Assembly: GCA_013399895.1 (NCBI GenBank)
Contig: VXBA01001252.1
Span: 1,336,743-1,400,742 of the forward strand
Source of the DNA: Serilophus lunatus
Taxonomy: Eukaryota; Chordata; Aves; Passeriformes; Eurylaimidae
Direction: 5' to 3'
DNA: 64,000 nucleotides
The position numbers were made by a program, and so were the translations under genes. Below are positions 51,201 through 61,063 of this stretch, in pieces (the first letter of the stretch is position 1; the number at the start of each line of letters is the position of its first letter). The notes below the pieces were generated by a model. The model was not told the DNA's origin and searched no databases. It saw nothing but the letters and a program-made list of their open reading frames with translations.

Positions 51201-53552
51201 TACTCTCAGATGAACTGTACACATATGCAACTTAGAACAACACTGACAGCAGTGCCCAATTGTGTGAGCATATGTTTTTTTAGAGAGCCATTTGGAAATC
51301 AGAAATTATAGCTACAAATGCTTACATACACTTAGAAGAGGCAGAGAACATCATATTGCTGCGTAGCTAAATCAGTCACTATAGGAGTTTTGTGACATGT
51401 TACTGGAACCAGAAAGAAGAGTGGAAAATTAAGCCATAACTGGGATTTTAAAATTTTGGCTGTTAAGATGAAAGACAAATTTCTAAAAAGGACTCTCTTA
51501 CATTTCTTTCAAACATAACCATCTTCAACTGTAACCTCTACTGGAACTCCCCAGTTCATATTTTCCCACAGTTGGATGAGATTCCATTTCTCTGATATCC
51601 CAAGTGTGTCACTAGGCAGACACACAAGAACTCGTGATTGTTTTCCAATTCCTTCCCTCTCAAATCTGCCTCGTGTTACCTGGTTACCAAAGCTGATGAG
51701 CAGCTGAGCTTCCCTCCTTGAGGGAGCACATAAAGAATTATACTCTGGACTGTTCTAAGCTTTGCCACTGTCAATGTTTATAAACACTCTTATAGAGTAG
51801 TTCAAAGGTACCAAGTAAGGGAGGTAACGTGGCTCAAGACAAGGAGCTTTACACTGATTACAGTCTTTTCTGCTGAAAGACCTACAACACAGTACCGGCT
51901 TTCTGAGCTGGTCTTAACTCTTAAAATTTGAGGCATGAGAAAGGTAAAGGTTTTAAATAAACACAGAAGTCAGGTAACTTAATGTAATTCTGAAATTAGA
52001 TTGCATTCTAAAGACCAGAATCTGGAGCAAACATTGCAGAGCACTGAAGGATTTGGCTGGAGGGCTCCAAAAGGAAAAATAAGTGTATCTGTATGTCTAG
52101 TCCATCTGCAACCTCCCAAACATGTATAACCACCAACACCGTAAGGGCTACTTTAAACTGCTGGAAACAAAACAGTAACAACTCTGTTATATTTAATTTG
52201 GTAACAGTCCATTTCCATTGCACTGTTTTGCACTGCAACGTGTTACCATCAGCTGCAATATAAAAATTTCTGTTAAGATTCCCATGATCTCAGTTTTATT
52301 TACATTCAGTATTTACTGCCAGAGAGGTCTGGATAGGTAATTTAATGTAAAATAAGATATGATAACCATACAATGAAGTTTGCCACTCAGATTGCTGCAC
52401 AAGTTTTGCATGAAATGGAGAAACACCGAAGTTCATTACTCATCTACAATACATACAGGTCCCCACCCCTGTAGTTTGGCAAACAGAAAATCTGTCTCAA
52501 GAAAAATGTGCAGCTGGAAGATGCCCACAAAAAGCATGTGCATTAGTATTAGAGAACAGCTACAGAAATTGATAAAACAAACATGAACAGTCCTCCCCCA
52601 CCCCCCAGTTATTCAGGGCATTCCATGGCACGTCATGACACATGGTCTAAATGACCAGGGCACTTGGGGCAGGTCTCACACAGTTACGTAAACAATCACA
52701 ATTTGGTTGAGGTTTTTAAAAGCTAATGAATTGTGCTAATGCATTTTCCCCAGCATTTTCATTCCAGAAATTAGCTTCCACCCCACACCCTCCCTGCAAG
52801 CACTGTTCACAGAAACACTCAATTCCCTAAGAAAGAAAAAAAATAAATAAATCCAAATATTCAGAGGAAGTCATTCAAACAAGTTTGTATGTGTAAATAA
52901 AAAAAAAGTCCTCTAAGTAAATGACACGGGAGGCAATAAATTGACACGACAAGCAAATAAAAGGCTAAAGCACTCCAATACCATTGAAACAGTTTTAATG
53001 TTGTTGCAATTCCATAATGCAACAATCATCAACTCATAAGAGACCCAATACTTTAGAATTCATTTTAATCATTCCTTTGTACCTATTTTACAAAATAAAG
53101 GCAAGGCATATTTAGAATCCCCTTTTCCCTAGATATTATGTGCCTATCTTATTCATGCTTATAAAAGTATAAACTTAAATTCCTGCTAAACGTTATATAA
53201 GAAAAAATAATGTAAAAATATTAACCTCAGCTTCAATGTACAGTTTCCAGAATCTGCCAGAACTGGGGAACTGGGCAACAAGGCGTTCATAGGTCTTCCG
53301 TGCTTTGTCTATTGGCTGATTCTAAAAATTGAAAATCAAAACAGCATTTACAATATTATGCTTTATGCCAATGAATATGCTGATTTTACTCCAGAACCAA
53401 AGAGTGTGAGTGGACCATAGATAAGGAAATGTAATCCTATGTCACTAAACCTGTGCCTCTCGAATGAGAATGCTCCAAGCGTCAAGGTCATATGGGTTTT
53501 CTTCGAGTTTCTTTTCAGCTTTCTTCACTTTCTCTGGGACATATTCAGCAGT
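15097..53552 (-). CDS. CSTF3: CSTF3, cleavage stimulation factor subunit 3 / CstF-77 (exons 2-21; exon 1 not visible)
   Basis: Twenty minus-strand exons, all GT-AG with matching phases, join into 708 residues. They match human CstF-77 (717 residues) apart from about nine N-terminal residues. CstF-77 is the nuclear scaffold of CstF: it dimerises through its HAT repeats and holds CstF-64 and CstF-50. CstF binds the GU-rich element downstream of poly(A) sites and, with CPSF, promotes pre-mRNA cleavage. Exons 2-17 carry the HAT-N and HAT-C repeat arrays (many W/Y-rich helices, e.g. [34 protein letters not shown]). Exons 18-20 carry the Pro-rich linker known to contact CstF-64. Exon 21 ends in an acidic patch and the basic tail RARQQKRIR. 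No stop, frameshift or lost exon is seen. Intron 3 is exceptionally long. Confidence 0.97.
16142..16202 (-). CDS. CSTF3: CSTF3 exon 20
   Basis: Acceptor TTAACAAATCAG, donor GACA|GTAAGT. It encodes [18 protein letters not shown] and PD, plus one base of Thr. A 15-base A-run at 16218-16232 (T on the coding strand) forms the upstream pyrimidine tract. Confidence 0.95.
16335..16429 (-). CDS. CSTF3: CSTF3 exon 19
   Basis: Acceptor TCTCCCCACAG, donor TTTCAG|GTTTGT (weak). It encodes [28 protein letters not shown] and ICFQ: a Pro-rich strip with a hydrophobic core consistent with the CstF-64-binding region. Confidence 0.95.
16797..16950 (-). CDS. CSTF3: CSTF3 exon 18
   Basis: Acceptor TTTGCTTTCACAG, donor AGCAC|GTAAGT. 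It encodes [18 protein letters not shown] through [12 protein letters not shown], the start of the Pro-rich linker after the HAT domain that in mammals forms the hinge contact with CstF-64. Confidence 0.96.
18478..18673 (-). CDS. CSTF3: CSTF3 exon 17
   Basis: Acceptor TGCTCTTTTACAG, donor TATAAG|GTAAGT. It encodes [35 protein letters not shown] and [14 protein letters not shown]. This is the last HAT repeat and the end of the HAT-C domain. Confidence 0.96.
19879..19948 (-). CDS. CSTF3: CSTF3 exon 16
   Basis: The acceptor is TTTTTAAAG. The AG two bases later would break the frame. It completes Glu and encodes [18 protein letters not shown] through PEKS, plus two bases of Gly. The donor is TCTGG|GTATGT. 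Confidence 0.94.
21533..21635 (-). CDS. CSTF3: CSTF3 exon 15
   Basis: Acceptor AATGTTTGCAG, donor AATG|GTAAGC. It encodes [18 protein letters not shown] through [10 protein letters not shown], plus one base of Glu. It lies only 99 bp from exon 14. Confidence 0.95.
21735..21878 (-). CDS. CSTF3: CSTF3 exon 14
   Basis: Acceptor ATGCACCTTAG, donor AGTAAG|GTAACC. It encodes 48 residues, [18 protein letters not shown] through [10 protein letters not shown], part of HAT-C. Confidence 0.96.
23142..23216 (-). CDS. CSTF3: CSTF3 exon 13
   Basis: Acceptor CTTCCACTTAG, donor CTCTG|GTAAGA. It encodes 25 residues, [18 protein letters not shown] through EDIDPTL, in phase 0 at both ends. Confidence 0.95.
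24283..24399 (-). CDS. CSTF3: CSTF3 exon 12
   Basis: Acceptor CTTTTACAACAG, donor GAAGAG|GTGAGC. It encodes 39 residues, [18 protein letters not shown] through YFAYADYEE, in phase 0 at both ends. Confidence 0.96.
24803..24912 (-). CDS. CSTF3: CSTF3 exon 11
   Basis: Acceptor TTCTTTCCCACAG, donor AAAGGG|GTAAGC. It completes Val and encodes [18 protein letters not shown] through SSKLLAEKG, a full HAT repeat. Confidence 0.96.
25044..25206 (-). CDS. CSTF3: CSTF3 exon 10
   Basis: Acceptor TTCTGTTTCAG, donor AGAG|GTAATT. It encodes [18 protein letters not shown] through [11 protein letters not shown], the join between HAT-N and HAT-C with a Pro/Gln-rich loop ([14 protein letters not shown]), plus one base of Val. 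Confidence 0.96.
25373..25450 (-). CDS. CSTF3: CSTF3 exon 9
   Basis: Acceptor CCCTTCTCCAG, donor AAAG|GTACAA. It encodes 26 residues, [18 protein letters not shown] through MNARRVAK, in phase 0 at both ends. It follows a 2.5 kb intron. Confidence 0.95.
25451..27934 (-). other. CSTF3: CSTF3 intron 8; GC-richer, nothing recognised
   Basis: This 2.5 kb intron has higher GC and C/T-rich patches (about 25880-26780) than its neighbours. Open frames up to about 150 codons exist on both strands, but they overlap each other and match no family I know, so I treat them as chance. Confidence 0.55.
27935..28061 (-). CDS. CSTF3: CSTF3 exon 8
   Basis: The acceptor is CCCCACTCTAG. The later AG eight bases in breaks the frame, whereas the first restores the expected GVEAVGSY. 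It encodes [17 protein letters not shown] through [10 protein letters not shown]. The donor is GAG|GTAATC. Confidence 0.94.
28166..28200 (-). CDS. CSTF3: CSTF3 exon 7 (35-bp small exon)
   Basis: Acceptor TCTCACATAG, donor GCGT|GTAAGT. It encodes [11 protein letters not shown] plus two bases of Val. At 35 bases it is one of the shortest exons here. Skipping it would shift the frame. Confidence 0.94.
28303..28369 (-). CDS. CSTF3: CSTF3 exon 6
   Basis: Acceptor TTTTCCTCAG, donor CAG|GTATGT. It completes the split Lys and encodes [18 protein letters not shown] through MSYQ (22 residues). Confidence 0.95.
28370..29799 (-). other. CSTF3: CSTF3 intron 5; nothing recognised
   Basis: A 1.4 kb AT-rich intron without recognisable exon, repeat family or RNA gene. 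Confidence 0.6.
29800..29897 (-). CDS. CSTF3: CSTF3 exon 5
   Basis: Encodes [19 protein letters not shown] through ETKGKLPSY plus two bases of Lys. The acceptor CAAACAG has a poor pyrimidine tract. A second AG nine bases in (TTATTTCAG) would delete LFQ in frame. The donor is CAA|GTAAGT. Confidence 0.93.
30281..30313 (-). CDS. CSTF3: CSTF3 exon 4 (33-bp small exon)
   Basis: Only 33 bases, encoding [11 protein letters not shown]. Acceptor CTTCCCTATAG, donor AAG|GTGAGT. Both ends are phase 0, so skipping would delete eleven residues of a HAT repeat without a frameshift. It lies 22.9 kb downstream of exon 3. Confidence 0.94.
30740..30765 (+). repeat. T-rich (ATTTTTTT) microsatellite
   Basis: A short run of TTTATTTTTTT units in the downstream part of CSTF3 intron 3, about 430 bases upstream of exon 4 on the coding strand. 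It is a simple repeat with no evident function. Confidence 0.7.
34547..34572. repeat. Perfect 26-bp palindrome with no spacer
   Basis: The plus strand reads T, four G, eight T, eight A, four C, A: thirteen bases followed by their exact reverse complement. It is inside CSTF3 intron 3. Confidence 0.9.
42557..42682. promoter_or_regulatory. Cluster of three POU octamer motifs
   Basis: ATGCAAAT at 42557-42564 and its reverse complement ATTTGCAT at 42580-42587 and 42675-42682 lie within 126 bp of noncoding DNA in CSTF3 intron 3. Elsewhere in the window I noticed the motif only singly (for example 55796-55803 and near 22345). A regulatory role is inference. Confidence 0.35.
49510..49715 (+). mobile_element. 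Ancient MIR-like (CORE-SINE type) fragment
   Basis: The segment contains CCTCACAACAACCCTGTGAG, GTAGGTTGGTATC, AGGTTAAATAACTTACCCAA and a region resembling the MIR 3' half (CAGAGCAGGCTAGAATCCAG, then TTTAACATTATGGCA). The order and spacing follow the MIR consensus as I recall it, with about 20-30 percent divergence by eye. It lies in CSTF3 intron 3. Exact ends are uncertain. Confidence 0.75.
52994..53069 (-). terminator. CSTF3: Candidate intronic poly(A) signals of CSTF3 (ATTAAA x2)
   Basis: On the minus strand ATTAAA occurs at 53069-53064 and 52999-52994, 157 and 227 bases into intron 3. Downstream of the second lies T- and TGT-rich sequence (GGAGTGCTTTAGCC, then TTTTATTTGCTTGTCGTGTC), the composition expected of a CstF-bound downstream element. 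A canonical AATAAA comes later at 52300-52295. Which is used, if any, is inference. Confidence 0.35.
53226..53321 (-). CDS. CSTF3: CSTF3 exon 3
   Basis: Encodes 32 residues, [18 protein letters not shown] through FWKLYIEAE, the first HAT repeats. The acceptor is TTTTTAG. The donor GAG|GTTAAT departs strongly from GTRAGT. Intron 2, on its other side, is only 129 bp. This donor opens the 22.9 kb intron discussed in the findings. Confidence 0.95.
53451..53552 (-). CDS. CSTF3: CSTF3 exon 2
   Basis: Encodes 34 residues beginning [20 protein letters not shown] and ending ILIREAQ, the start of HAT-N. The acceptor is TTCAATTTTCTAG. The donor CAG|GTTTAG is poor. It starts in phase 0, so the missing exon 1 must end on a whole codon. 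Confidence 0.95.
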
Positions 53553-54771
53553 CTAGAAAATTGAAAAAGAAGACATAAGAGATCACAAGCAGTGTTTGAA
53601 AAGTTCTGCCCCAGCTACAGAGTCAAGCCGACAGTAACATTCTGACAATGTAACATTCCAGAGCTCAGGTTTTAAGGATTTATTAATTATAAGTTATCTG
53701 GAAAACAAGTTGTGCTGGTAAGATAATGCACTCTTAGCACAAGTTCTACACTTGTGGAGAGCCAACAAAAAGTCAGACTAAACAAACTAAATGTTCCTAA
53801 AACATGTGAACAAATTTGAGTTTGCCAGAGAATTTATTGCACTATGAATTTTAAACATTTTTACCCTCCTGGAACTTGAAGATGCAAAAAGTAAATTCAG
53901 ACCAAATATTTCTATTCCAGGTCTCAGTCAAACAAATTCAGTTACTGTAGGAGTTGTTCTGCATATGGAGAAAAGCGTTTTGTACCACAAATTTAAGATG
54001 AAAATGAAGAGAGGACAGTTCCAGCAGCAACAGATACAAGGACAATTCCTTTGTTAACTTTCTGCTCTCTCAATCTTACAGATGCTTTCCTGTAGTTTCG
54101 ACACTAAACTGTCCTTAAAATGTGGGGGGGTTTTGTTGTTTTGTTTCTTTTTTTACACTTAGATATTCATATTGGAATTTAAAAGCTTTTTTTTTTGATA
54201 CTAAAATCTTTACCAAAGGGAATGTATACTTGTTGACAGTTACAGTATAGGTAGAAGCGTCCTTTCCAAGACTTCTGGAAATAGTTTGCTTTATGATTCC
54301 CAGGTATTTTTTCTAGATTTAACTGCATGAAATAGATAAAAAACTACAATCCGAAGATTAGAGACAGACATCTCTTGAAATACACACTTGTTACAACCCT
54401 AAGTGACACAAAGTTTATCATTAAGAATGAAATATTGTTCTGACCTGTACTCCAAACAACTTATTTACTGACTTTCCAAGTCTTACTCCTTTTTAGGCAG
54501 TTGTGAGCAATCCAAAAACCACACGACAACCCATTCTTGCCTTTGTGAGTTGCAATGACGGCAACTTGTAAATCCTTACTACAAGACCTTTCTGGTGAAA
54601 TGTTACAAGTGAGCTCCAGAATTAATGTTAGAATATAGGATTCTGTATTGTGTAGCACAGCGTGACTGAATCACTGCCCTGAAAAGGCTAAAAAAATAAA
54701 AAGCAGCTTTGTGAGTTGCTAAATTATTATCACTGCAAGAAAATAATTTTAATTGTCAACATTGAGTCCAG

Positions 54772-54870
54772 GTCACAGAATGACAGGCTGTGATGGGTCC
54801 CCTGGTCCAACCCCCCTGGCCAAGCAGGGCCATCCATCCCAGAGCACTGGGCACAGGGCAGGACAGGGCT
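54772..54870 (-). mobile_element. CR1 LINE fragment, antisense
   Basis: The plus strand shows TCACAGAATGACAGG, TCCAACCCCCCTGGCCAAGC and AGCAGGGCCATCCA, the reverse complement of the CR1 3' end in a diverged form. Following sequence to about 54965 may belong to the same element but is too diverged to claim. Confidence 0.7.
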
Positions 54871-57800
54871 CTGGAGCTGGAACAGAGTGACCAAGGCAGG
54901 AAGGACTGGCTGACACCCCTCTCTCTGCAGAGCAGCCACCACACATTCGCTGGGGAAAGGCTGCCTGGGATGGATTGCACAGAGAGTGACTGCAGGCAGA
55001 AGCTTGAAGCAAATGCAATAAAAGACTCAATTCTGTAGGAACATTGGCTTTGTGATCAGGATTCTCCTTGTCTCTTGGCTTCTGTCAGCCTTTGCAAATG
55101 CACTGCTACACAACAGCTGCTCCTGTTATTCACTGCAACTCAGCTTCACCTTTCCAAAAAGTCCCTGTAGTTTTGTGTGTTTTTCAGCTTTACCAATTTT
55201 TGTCTCAGTCCCATCAGCAGGATATAAGTCAAGGCATATCCCTTTAATGATTTTTTTAAATAAAATTACTTATAAAATGGACAAATGATCAAAACTGTTG
55301 CAGAACTGCTAAATGAACACATAATGGCAGATATGAACTAAAGGGAGGAGAAAAAAAAAATCAGCAGGAGGGGCTTTATAGACCTTTAAAGATCCCTATT
55401 CTTTCTGATTCACTTTACATGTAATTGCTAACATTAATTGCTCAGTGTGAAGAAGTGCATCTTGAAAGACAAGTATCAAATCCCATAGTAAACTATTATA
55501 AAATTGATTAAAAATCAAATGAAAAAGCAGCAGCTCAAAACTGTCAGCTCAAAAGTAGCAAGTTTATAAATGTCCGTATTTTGACTCTGTTACAGTTCAA
55601 CCAACACAGGCTTAATATGCACAACACAGTATGAAATGTACTGGTGGCTTTATTTCTTCCCAAATGACACGCACAGACTTATGTCAGCTTACAGGACACA
55701 GCAGTGCAGATGAAACTTGCAGAGTTCAAACAGCTGATGTAACCTACCCCTACAGGTGACCCCAGGGGAAATGCTGCTTGTTCAGTAAAGCACTAATGCA
55801 AATTCCCCAACACCAGGGGTAAAGTGCTGCCTTTCACTATCACCCAGCTCAGTGCAACCTGCTTGTCTCAAATACCCACTCAAGCTTCTATTCTGCATAG
55901 ACAGAAATGCCTGTCAGATGGACAACTACCCCCTGCTACAATAAAAACGACCCCATCCTACAAAAACACAGGGTCCTGCTCCTTTAAGTAGTGACCTGCA
56001 AACAGGGGAAAGCAGAATGGGCCACTTCAACTATTTTAGCAGTAGTTTAGTTGTATTATCTCAAATCTTTCCACGTGACAAAAAAAAAAAAAAAGGTTTC
56101 ACTGCAGTGTCAGCTGAGTTAAGACTTCCAGGCACTTGGTTTCACCTGTGCAGATACAGGGTCCTTAACCCAGAAAGCAAAACAGCTCATGGAAAAAACA
56201 GACAGGGATAAGATGCATAACCACAGCAATCCTGAACTGATTTTGTATAGTTGGCACAGGACAATAAAATGTCTGTTGCTTTATTGAAAAATAAAAAGAC
56301 CAGTTTCCTAAACTGGCAAATATTCCCTTAGCAGCAGCACAGACAAGTTCTCCCTGCAGTTCTGCAAGACAAATTATATGGAATTGAAAATAACTGTGAT
56401 CAGTTTTAAACTGGACAGCCTGGACCTGCTTCTAACTTATGTCCCCTGTAGGAAAACACTCAACTTCTCGCAGTCAGCGTGAACTCCCTCTCCTGTGCCT
56501 GCGTGGATAAAACCATCCACATTTCAGGGACACACTGCACTGCAGGAAGATCAGTGTCCTCCTTCTACCAGAGGGAAAACAAGATCTTGTTCCTTGGCAT
56601 CTTCACAAAGCATCACTCCTAATACACTGGAGGAACCAACCCTTGGCACTTCCAGTCTGGGCCGTTTGGGCAGAACTGGGTGTGTGAGCAAACCCATCCA
56701 ACCTGTCAGGAACAGCCCACTGCAGGCATCGGGGACAGGGAACAAGGGGCTGCACTCCTGACCTGACTCAACTGCAGAGACCTTTGAGCCCAGCTCTGAG
56801 CAGTGCCCCTTAACTGCCCCCTGTGCTCAGCTCTGCTATTATCACCTCCAGGGGATCTGGACCATGTATCTGTCATGGTGCTGCTGCACAACTGCCAATA
56901 TCCAAACTGGGAACACTGGGTTTGTGGGTGTTTGTTCACTGCCATGATGCTGCCCCTAGACAAGGGGTTTCAGATTATCTCATCCTGTCACAAGGCAGTT
57001 CAGGGAGTTGTCAGCAGAAAAAGAATCCTATTAGAAAAATTATTAACTTTCTAATGGTTCAATCCCTCAAGTTCTGGGTCAGATGCAGAATTAAGGATGC
57101 AAAACTATTCAGGACTCTACTAGTCCCAGCTCAGATCAGCTTAAACTGCGCAATAAAACTGAACCAAATCAGACAGACACTGGATTTCAACTTTCCTTTA
57201 CTGGCTCAAAAAAAGTGCCACAGAGAATTATTGCCCAGACTGTAAAAATACTTTTCCCTCTGCTTTTGATCCCTGTGCTCAGTGTACCTCCACATAATCA
57301 GCCACAAACCACCCCCACGGAATTATTTCAGCACTTTTTCTGTGTCTACGAGTATCTGCATTGTTACCACCTAGTCCAGTCCGCAGCTTCTCTCTGATTA
57401 TTGATACAGTAACAAAGAGCAATAGATTTTGAGTTTCACAAATACTAAAAGCACAAAATGACCTTTTCAAAATCTGAAAAGACCTAAACCCAAATTCTCT
57501 AAAAGTAGAAATCTAGGATCTCCTTCCTGCAAAATACATCAACTGCACAAAATCCAAATCTGAGGTCATAAAGAATGTCTGAGGGAACAAAACCAGAAGC
57601 AAGTTATTTATCAATCACCTTCAAGGAATAATTGTTTTATACCACAGTGAGAAAAGCAGCAGCTTCCTCAGGCCTCTGGAATGACCCTTCATGACTCTGG
57701 AGTGTGTAAGAAAATACTCAGCTAAACACATTTCAATTATTTGCACCACTTAATGCATCCAACTGCTTAAGGTACCCTCCTGTTTCCACAAAAACATCTT

Positions 57801-58071
57801 CCACAGTGAGTGGGGAATGTATTTAAAACATCCTTCCACCCATGGAGTGCCCAGTTTAAAATGCTTTAAAAGCTCCCACTAATTATGAATAAGAGCTTCT
57901 ACCAACCAGACACATAGGCCATTGTACTCCAAAAGGCAGAAATTTTAATGACTAGTTTAGTCAAATTGATTCAATGTCCAAAAGAGAAGTTTGTGTCCAT
58001 TGCACAGAAGCTGCTGCTGGGTGGGTTTGGCAGAATATTGCCGTTCAGCACAGCCTGGGCTGCACCAGACC

Positions 58072-58087
58072 CAACACACACACACAT
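58072..58087 (+). repeat. (CA)n microsatellite
   Basis: A run of about seven CA units in CSTF3 intron 1. It is too short to be of note beyond possible length polymorphism. Confidence 0.8.
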
Positions 58088-60572
58088 ACTAACGTGCAAG
58101 CCAACAAACATTGTCAGTTTGGGAAATGTGAAGGCTTGTCTGGATAAGGGGTTTTTCTTAAAGTTTATTTATAGCTGTATGTGCACAGAACAAGTTTTAA
58201 AACCCTTCACTACACTACAGTTACATTTTATCAATCCCTGCACTTGCTTAGATGTTTTTAATGCCTTGGCTTCTTTTGTTCTACCATTTAATCAATTTAA
58301 CTCTTGAAAAACATCTGTCCTTTAAGGCTGGATCACTGAGTAGACAGGGCCCAGCATACTCATTTTAAACAAGTAAAAAAGGACACTTTTGTAAATTATG
58401 CCCCATTCCAGCTTAATTTGGGCTGGTTCATAACTCTAGATCAATCAGGAGCTTTAGATTAGCAATGATCACCATTCCTTCCTCATGGACTATTTCCCAA
58501 AAGTTAGACTGACACATTTTCCACTTTAACTTTGGCTTATCTGGAACTTACTGACTGTGGAAATACACTTTCCCCGACACTTGTATCCCTTCAGTTTGCA
58601 ACCTTTTCCTACAGTAAATGTTAACAGTGACAACAAACCCAGTTTCACTATGTATCATGCAAAATATGCTGGGAGAGAAGTTTCGATCTAAAGGCTCCTC
58701 CTGAAATGTTAAATCTGCAAGAATCATCTTCTGCTTTCAGCACTGCTCTCAATGACACTTATTTTTCACATGTTCAAAGTGAACTACAGCATTTACTCTT
58801 GTATTTAGAAAGCAGAAACTTTCATGATGCATCACATCAAACAGACATCAGACATGAATGGGAGGAAGGAGCAAAAAGGGCCAAAAGTACCAGAACAAAC
58901 CAGAACAGACTGTTTTAGAGGTATTTTCTGTAGTCAGGGAGACAATACAGAGTTGGGGTTTTTTGCCCCACAGAATCACAGAAGTGTGAAATTTGTGTTC
59001 CAGCCTTAAAAGATTAGAAGGCAACTCGTGCACAGGTAAAGCAGATGTTGCATCACACACAGACAAAAGCGATGCCTGACAAGCCCTCAGAAAGTGGCTG
59101 TGCTGTGGCAGGAGGAGGCAGAAAGCCCAAAGAGTTGAGAGCCCAGGAAATCACCACCACGACTGAAATGAAACTACATGTGTGCACTGAGGTCCAGAAA
59201 AACGTAAAGACGGGCTCAGGTCCCAACATGAGCCCTTTGTAACCTGGACACAGGACTGGGCAGGGAATTTTCTGGCCTTTCAGTCTACAAATGTGCCTTT
59301 CTACCGCACAGACAGGGCCGGCTTTGGTATGCCCAAAGCTGCCCCTGGGAATTCGGGTTTGGTAAACACCACAAAGGCCTGGCTAGAAGTCTGGCAGGGG
59401 CCTAACACATCTGAAGTCCTGACACCATCCAGCTGGTTCAGCAGCATTCATTTGGGTCCAGCACAGCTAATACAAAGCAAGAATGTAAAATAACCTCCAG
59501 CAGTGGTGGCTGCAGCTCCAGCCTGTCCTGTGGAAGGAGGGGACAACCCATTGAACACAGCTTGGGCTCCTGAACCAGCCCAACAATTCCTGGAGCTCAG
59601 CTTGGCCTAAAGGCAGTGGAGCCACATTTTCACAATAAAGCCTTCAAAAGGCCACCCAGACTTAAAACCTTACAGTACCTCTACTTTCCCACTCTTCCTA
59701 CATCCAACATTCCACCCTGTTCTCCCTGTCTACCCTTGCTTTGTACTTGCTGAAGACTGCCCTGGCCACTTTTGGAAGTCCAAAAGCTGAGTTCTGGGAA
59801 GCAAGATACACCACAGGGAGTCCAATCCAACCAGATTGACTTGGCCAAGATCTTTACCCTCCATCATGCACATGTTATGCACACAAAGGGTGCAAATTAA
59901 CTGTGCCCCCCGCCTCTCCCCAGGAAAAAGGCACCCAAAACATCCCAAGCTGCTGGTGGAAGCAGCAGATGAAACCAAACAGGAAAGCCAGGTGCAAAAC
60001 AACCCCTGCCCTGCTTCGGTTTCCTACAGAAAGGCACTTCTCTACCCTTAAGAACACCAAGAGTGCCCTTGAGCTGAGTCCAGCTCACAGCCTGGAGCTG
60101 CCCCAGCCACAAGGCTTTGCTCCTTCCAAATCCAGGGGGATGTGGGACTCACATCCACAGCCATGGGATGAGTGGGAGCCTCTGGGGCTGAAAACTCCAC
60201 GGCAGTGTTGCTAAACCCCAAACTGTCAACTCAACCTATAGCTTTATATTTTCTTTTTATTTCAAGTGCACCCAATGTGAACCCAGTCATCACAGTGGGC
60301 AAGAAAGATGAGCTTTAACAAGAGCCAACCCCTCGGTCATACGTTAAACTGTGCTTTTGTGGGCTGCAAGTAACCAGTCGCAGTGCTTTGAATGCTAAAA
60401 CCCTCGGTGACATGGCACGGCTGTTACCTTGCAGAATAACTGTTACTTAAGTTTACAGACAATAATTCAGCCTTTTGCATCCCAAACTCTCCCTTGCAAA
60501 AGAAAATAAAACCTGAAGTCAGCAGTGTTTGAGTTAAAGAGTAACACTGCAAGCTACAGGAACACCACCACC

Positions 60573-60573
60573 N
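60573..60573. other. Single ambiguous base (N)
   Basis: One N in otherwise continuous sequence, in a CCACCACC context. It is an assembly or consensus ambiguity with no effect on any called exon. Confidence 0.95.
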
Positions 60574-61035
60574 TTTATCTACAGTGCAATGGACAGGTTG
60601 AAAGGGAGACACATCACACACCAGTTTGCTGCAGCACATCGTTATTTCTTTGCAGCCATTGGCCTCGTGAGGAAATGAGCCATCCTGAACAACCTCCTGC
60701 TCAAAAATCATACTCCAAGCACACCCCACTAACCTGACCAGCTGGGAGCACACGAATCCAAGGGATATTTCCCCAATGAGGCGGGAACTGGGCACCTCAC
60801 CCTCTGACCGTTTGTTCTTTGCTACACCCCCCCCTCCCCCCAAAATTAGTGAGGTTGTTTAAAATTCACACACCACCCTCCCGGGGGGCGGGCCCAGCCA
60901 CAGAAACCGACCTCCTGCCTGATAAAGGAACTTTAACATTCCACCCAGAGGAAGCTCCTTGAAGGAACCCCGAGTCACCAGCCCGATTTTTAGTGTTTTT
61001 GGAGGCTGCGGTGGCCCCCGAGACCCGCGGCTGTG

Positions 61036-61063
61036 TTATCAGTGTGTTATCACAGCGTTATCA
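61036..61063. promoter_or_regulatory. Three GATA-type TTATCA motifs at exact 11-bp spacing
   Basis: TTATCA starts at 61036, 61047 and 61058, each preceded by GTG or GCG. A fourth, opposite-strand TGATAA is at 60920-60925. The cluster lies in the CpG-richer DNA about 370 bp from the gap thought to hold CSTF3 exon 1. GATA-factor binding is a hypothesis from the motif alone. Confidence 0.4.

Larger units (their letters stand above)
30314..53225 (-). other. CSTF3: CSTF3 intron 3 (22.9 kb), candidate intronic polyadenylation intron
   Basis: By far the longest complete intron here: the other complete CSTF3 introns are 99 bp to 2.5 kb. It begins with a poor donor (GTTAAT) and, read through, adds ten codons and a TAA at 53195-53193. 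In mammals the third intron of CSTF3 holds a conserved intronic poly(A) site that makes the short CstF-77S transcript and feeds back on CstF-77 level; position and donor quality agree here. Contents I can name are an MIR-like SINE (49510-49715), a 26-bp palindrome (34547-34572), an A/T-rich T-run block (30740-30765) and POU octamers (42557-42682). No nested gene is recognised. Confidence 0.75.
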
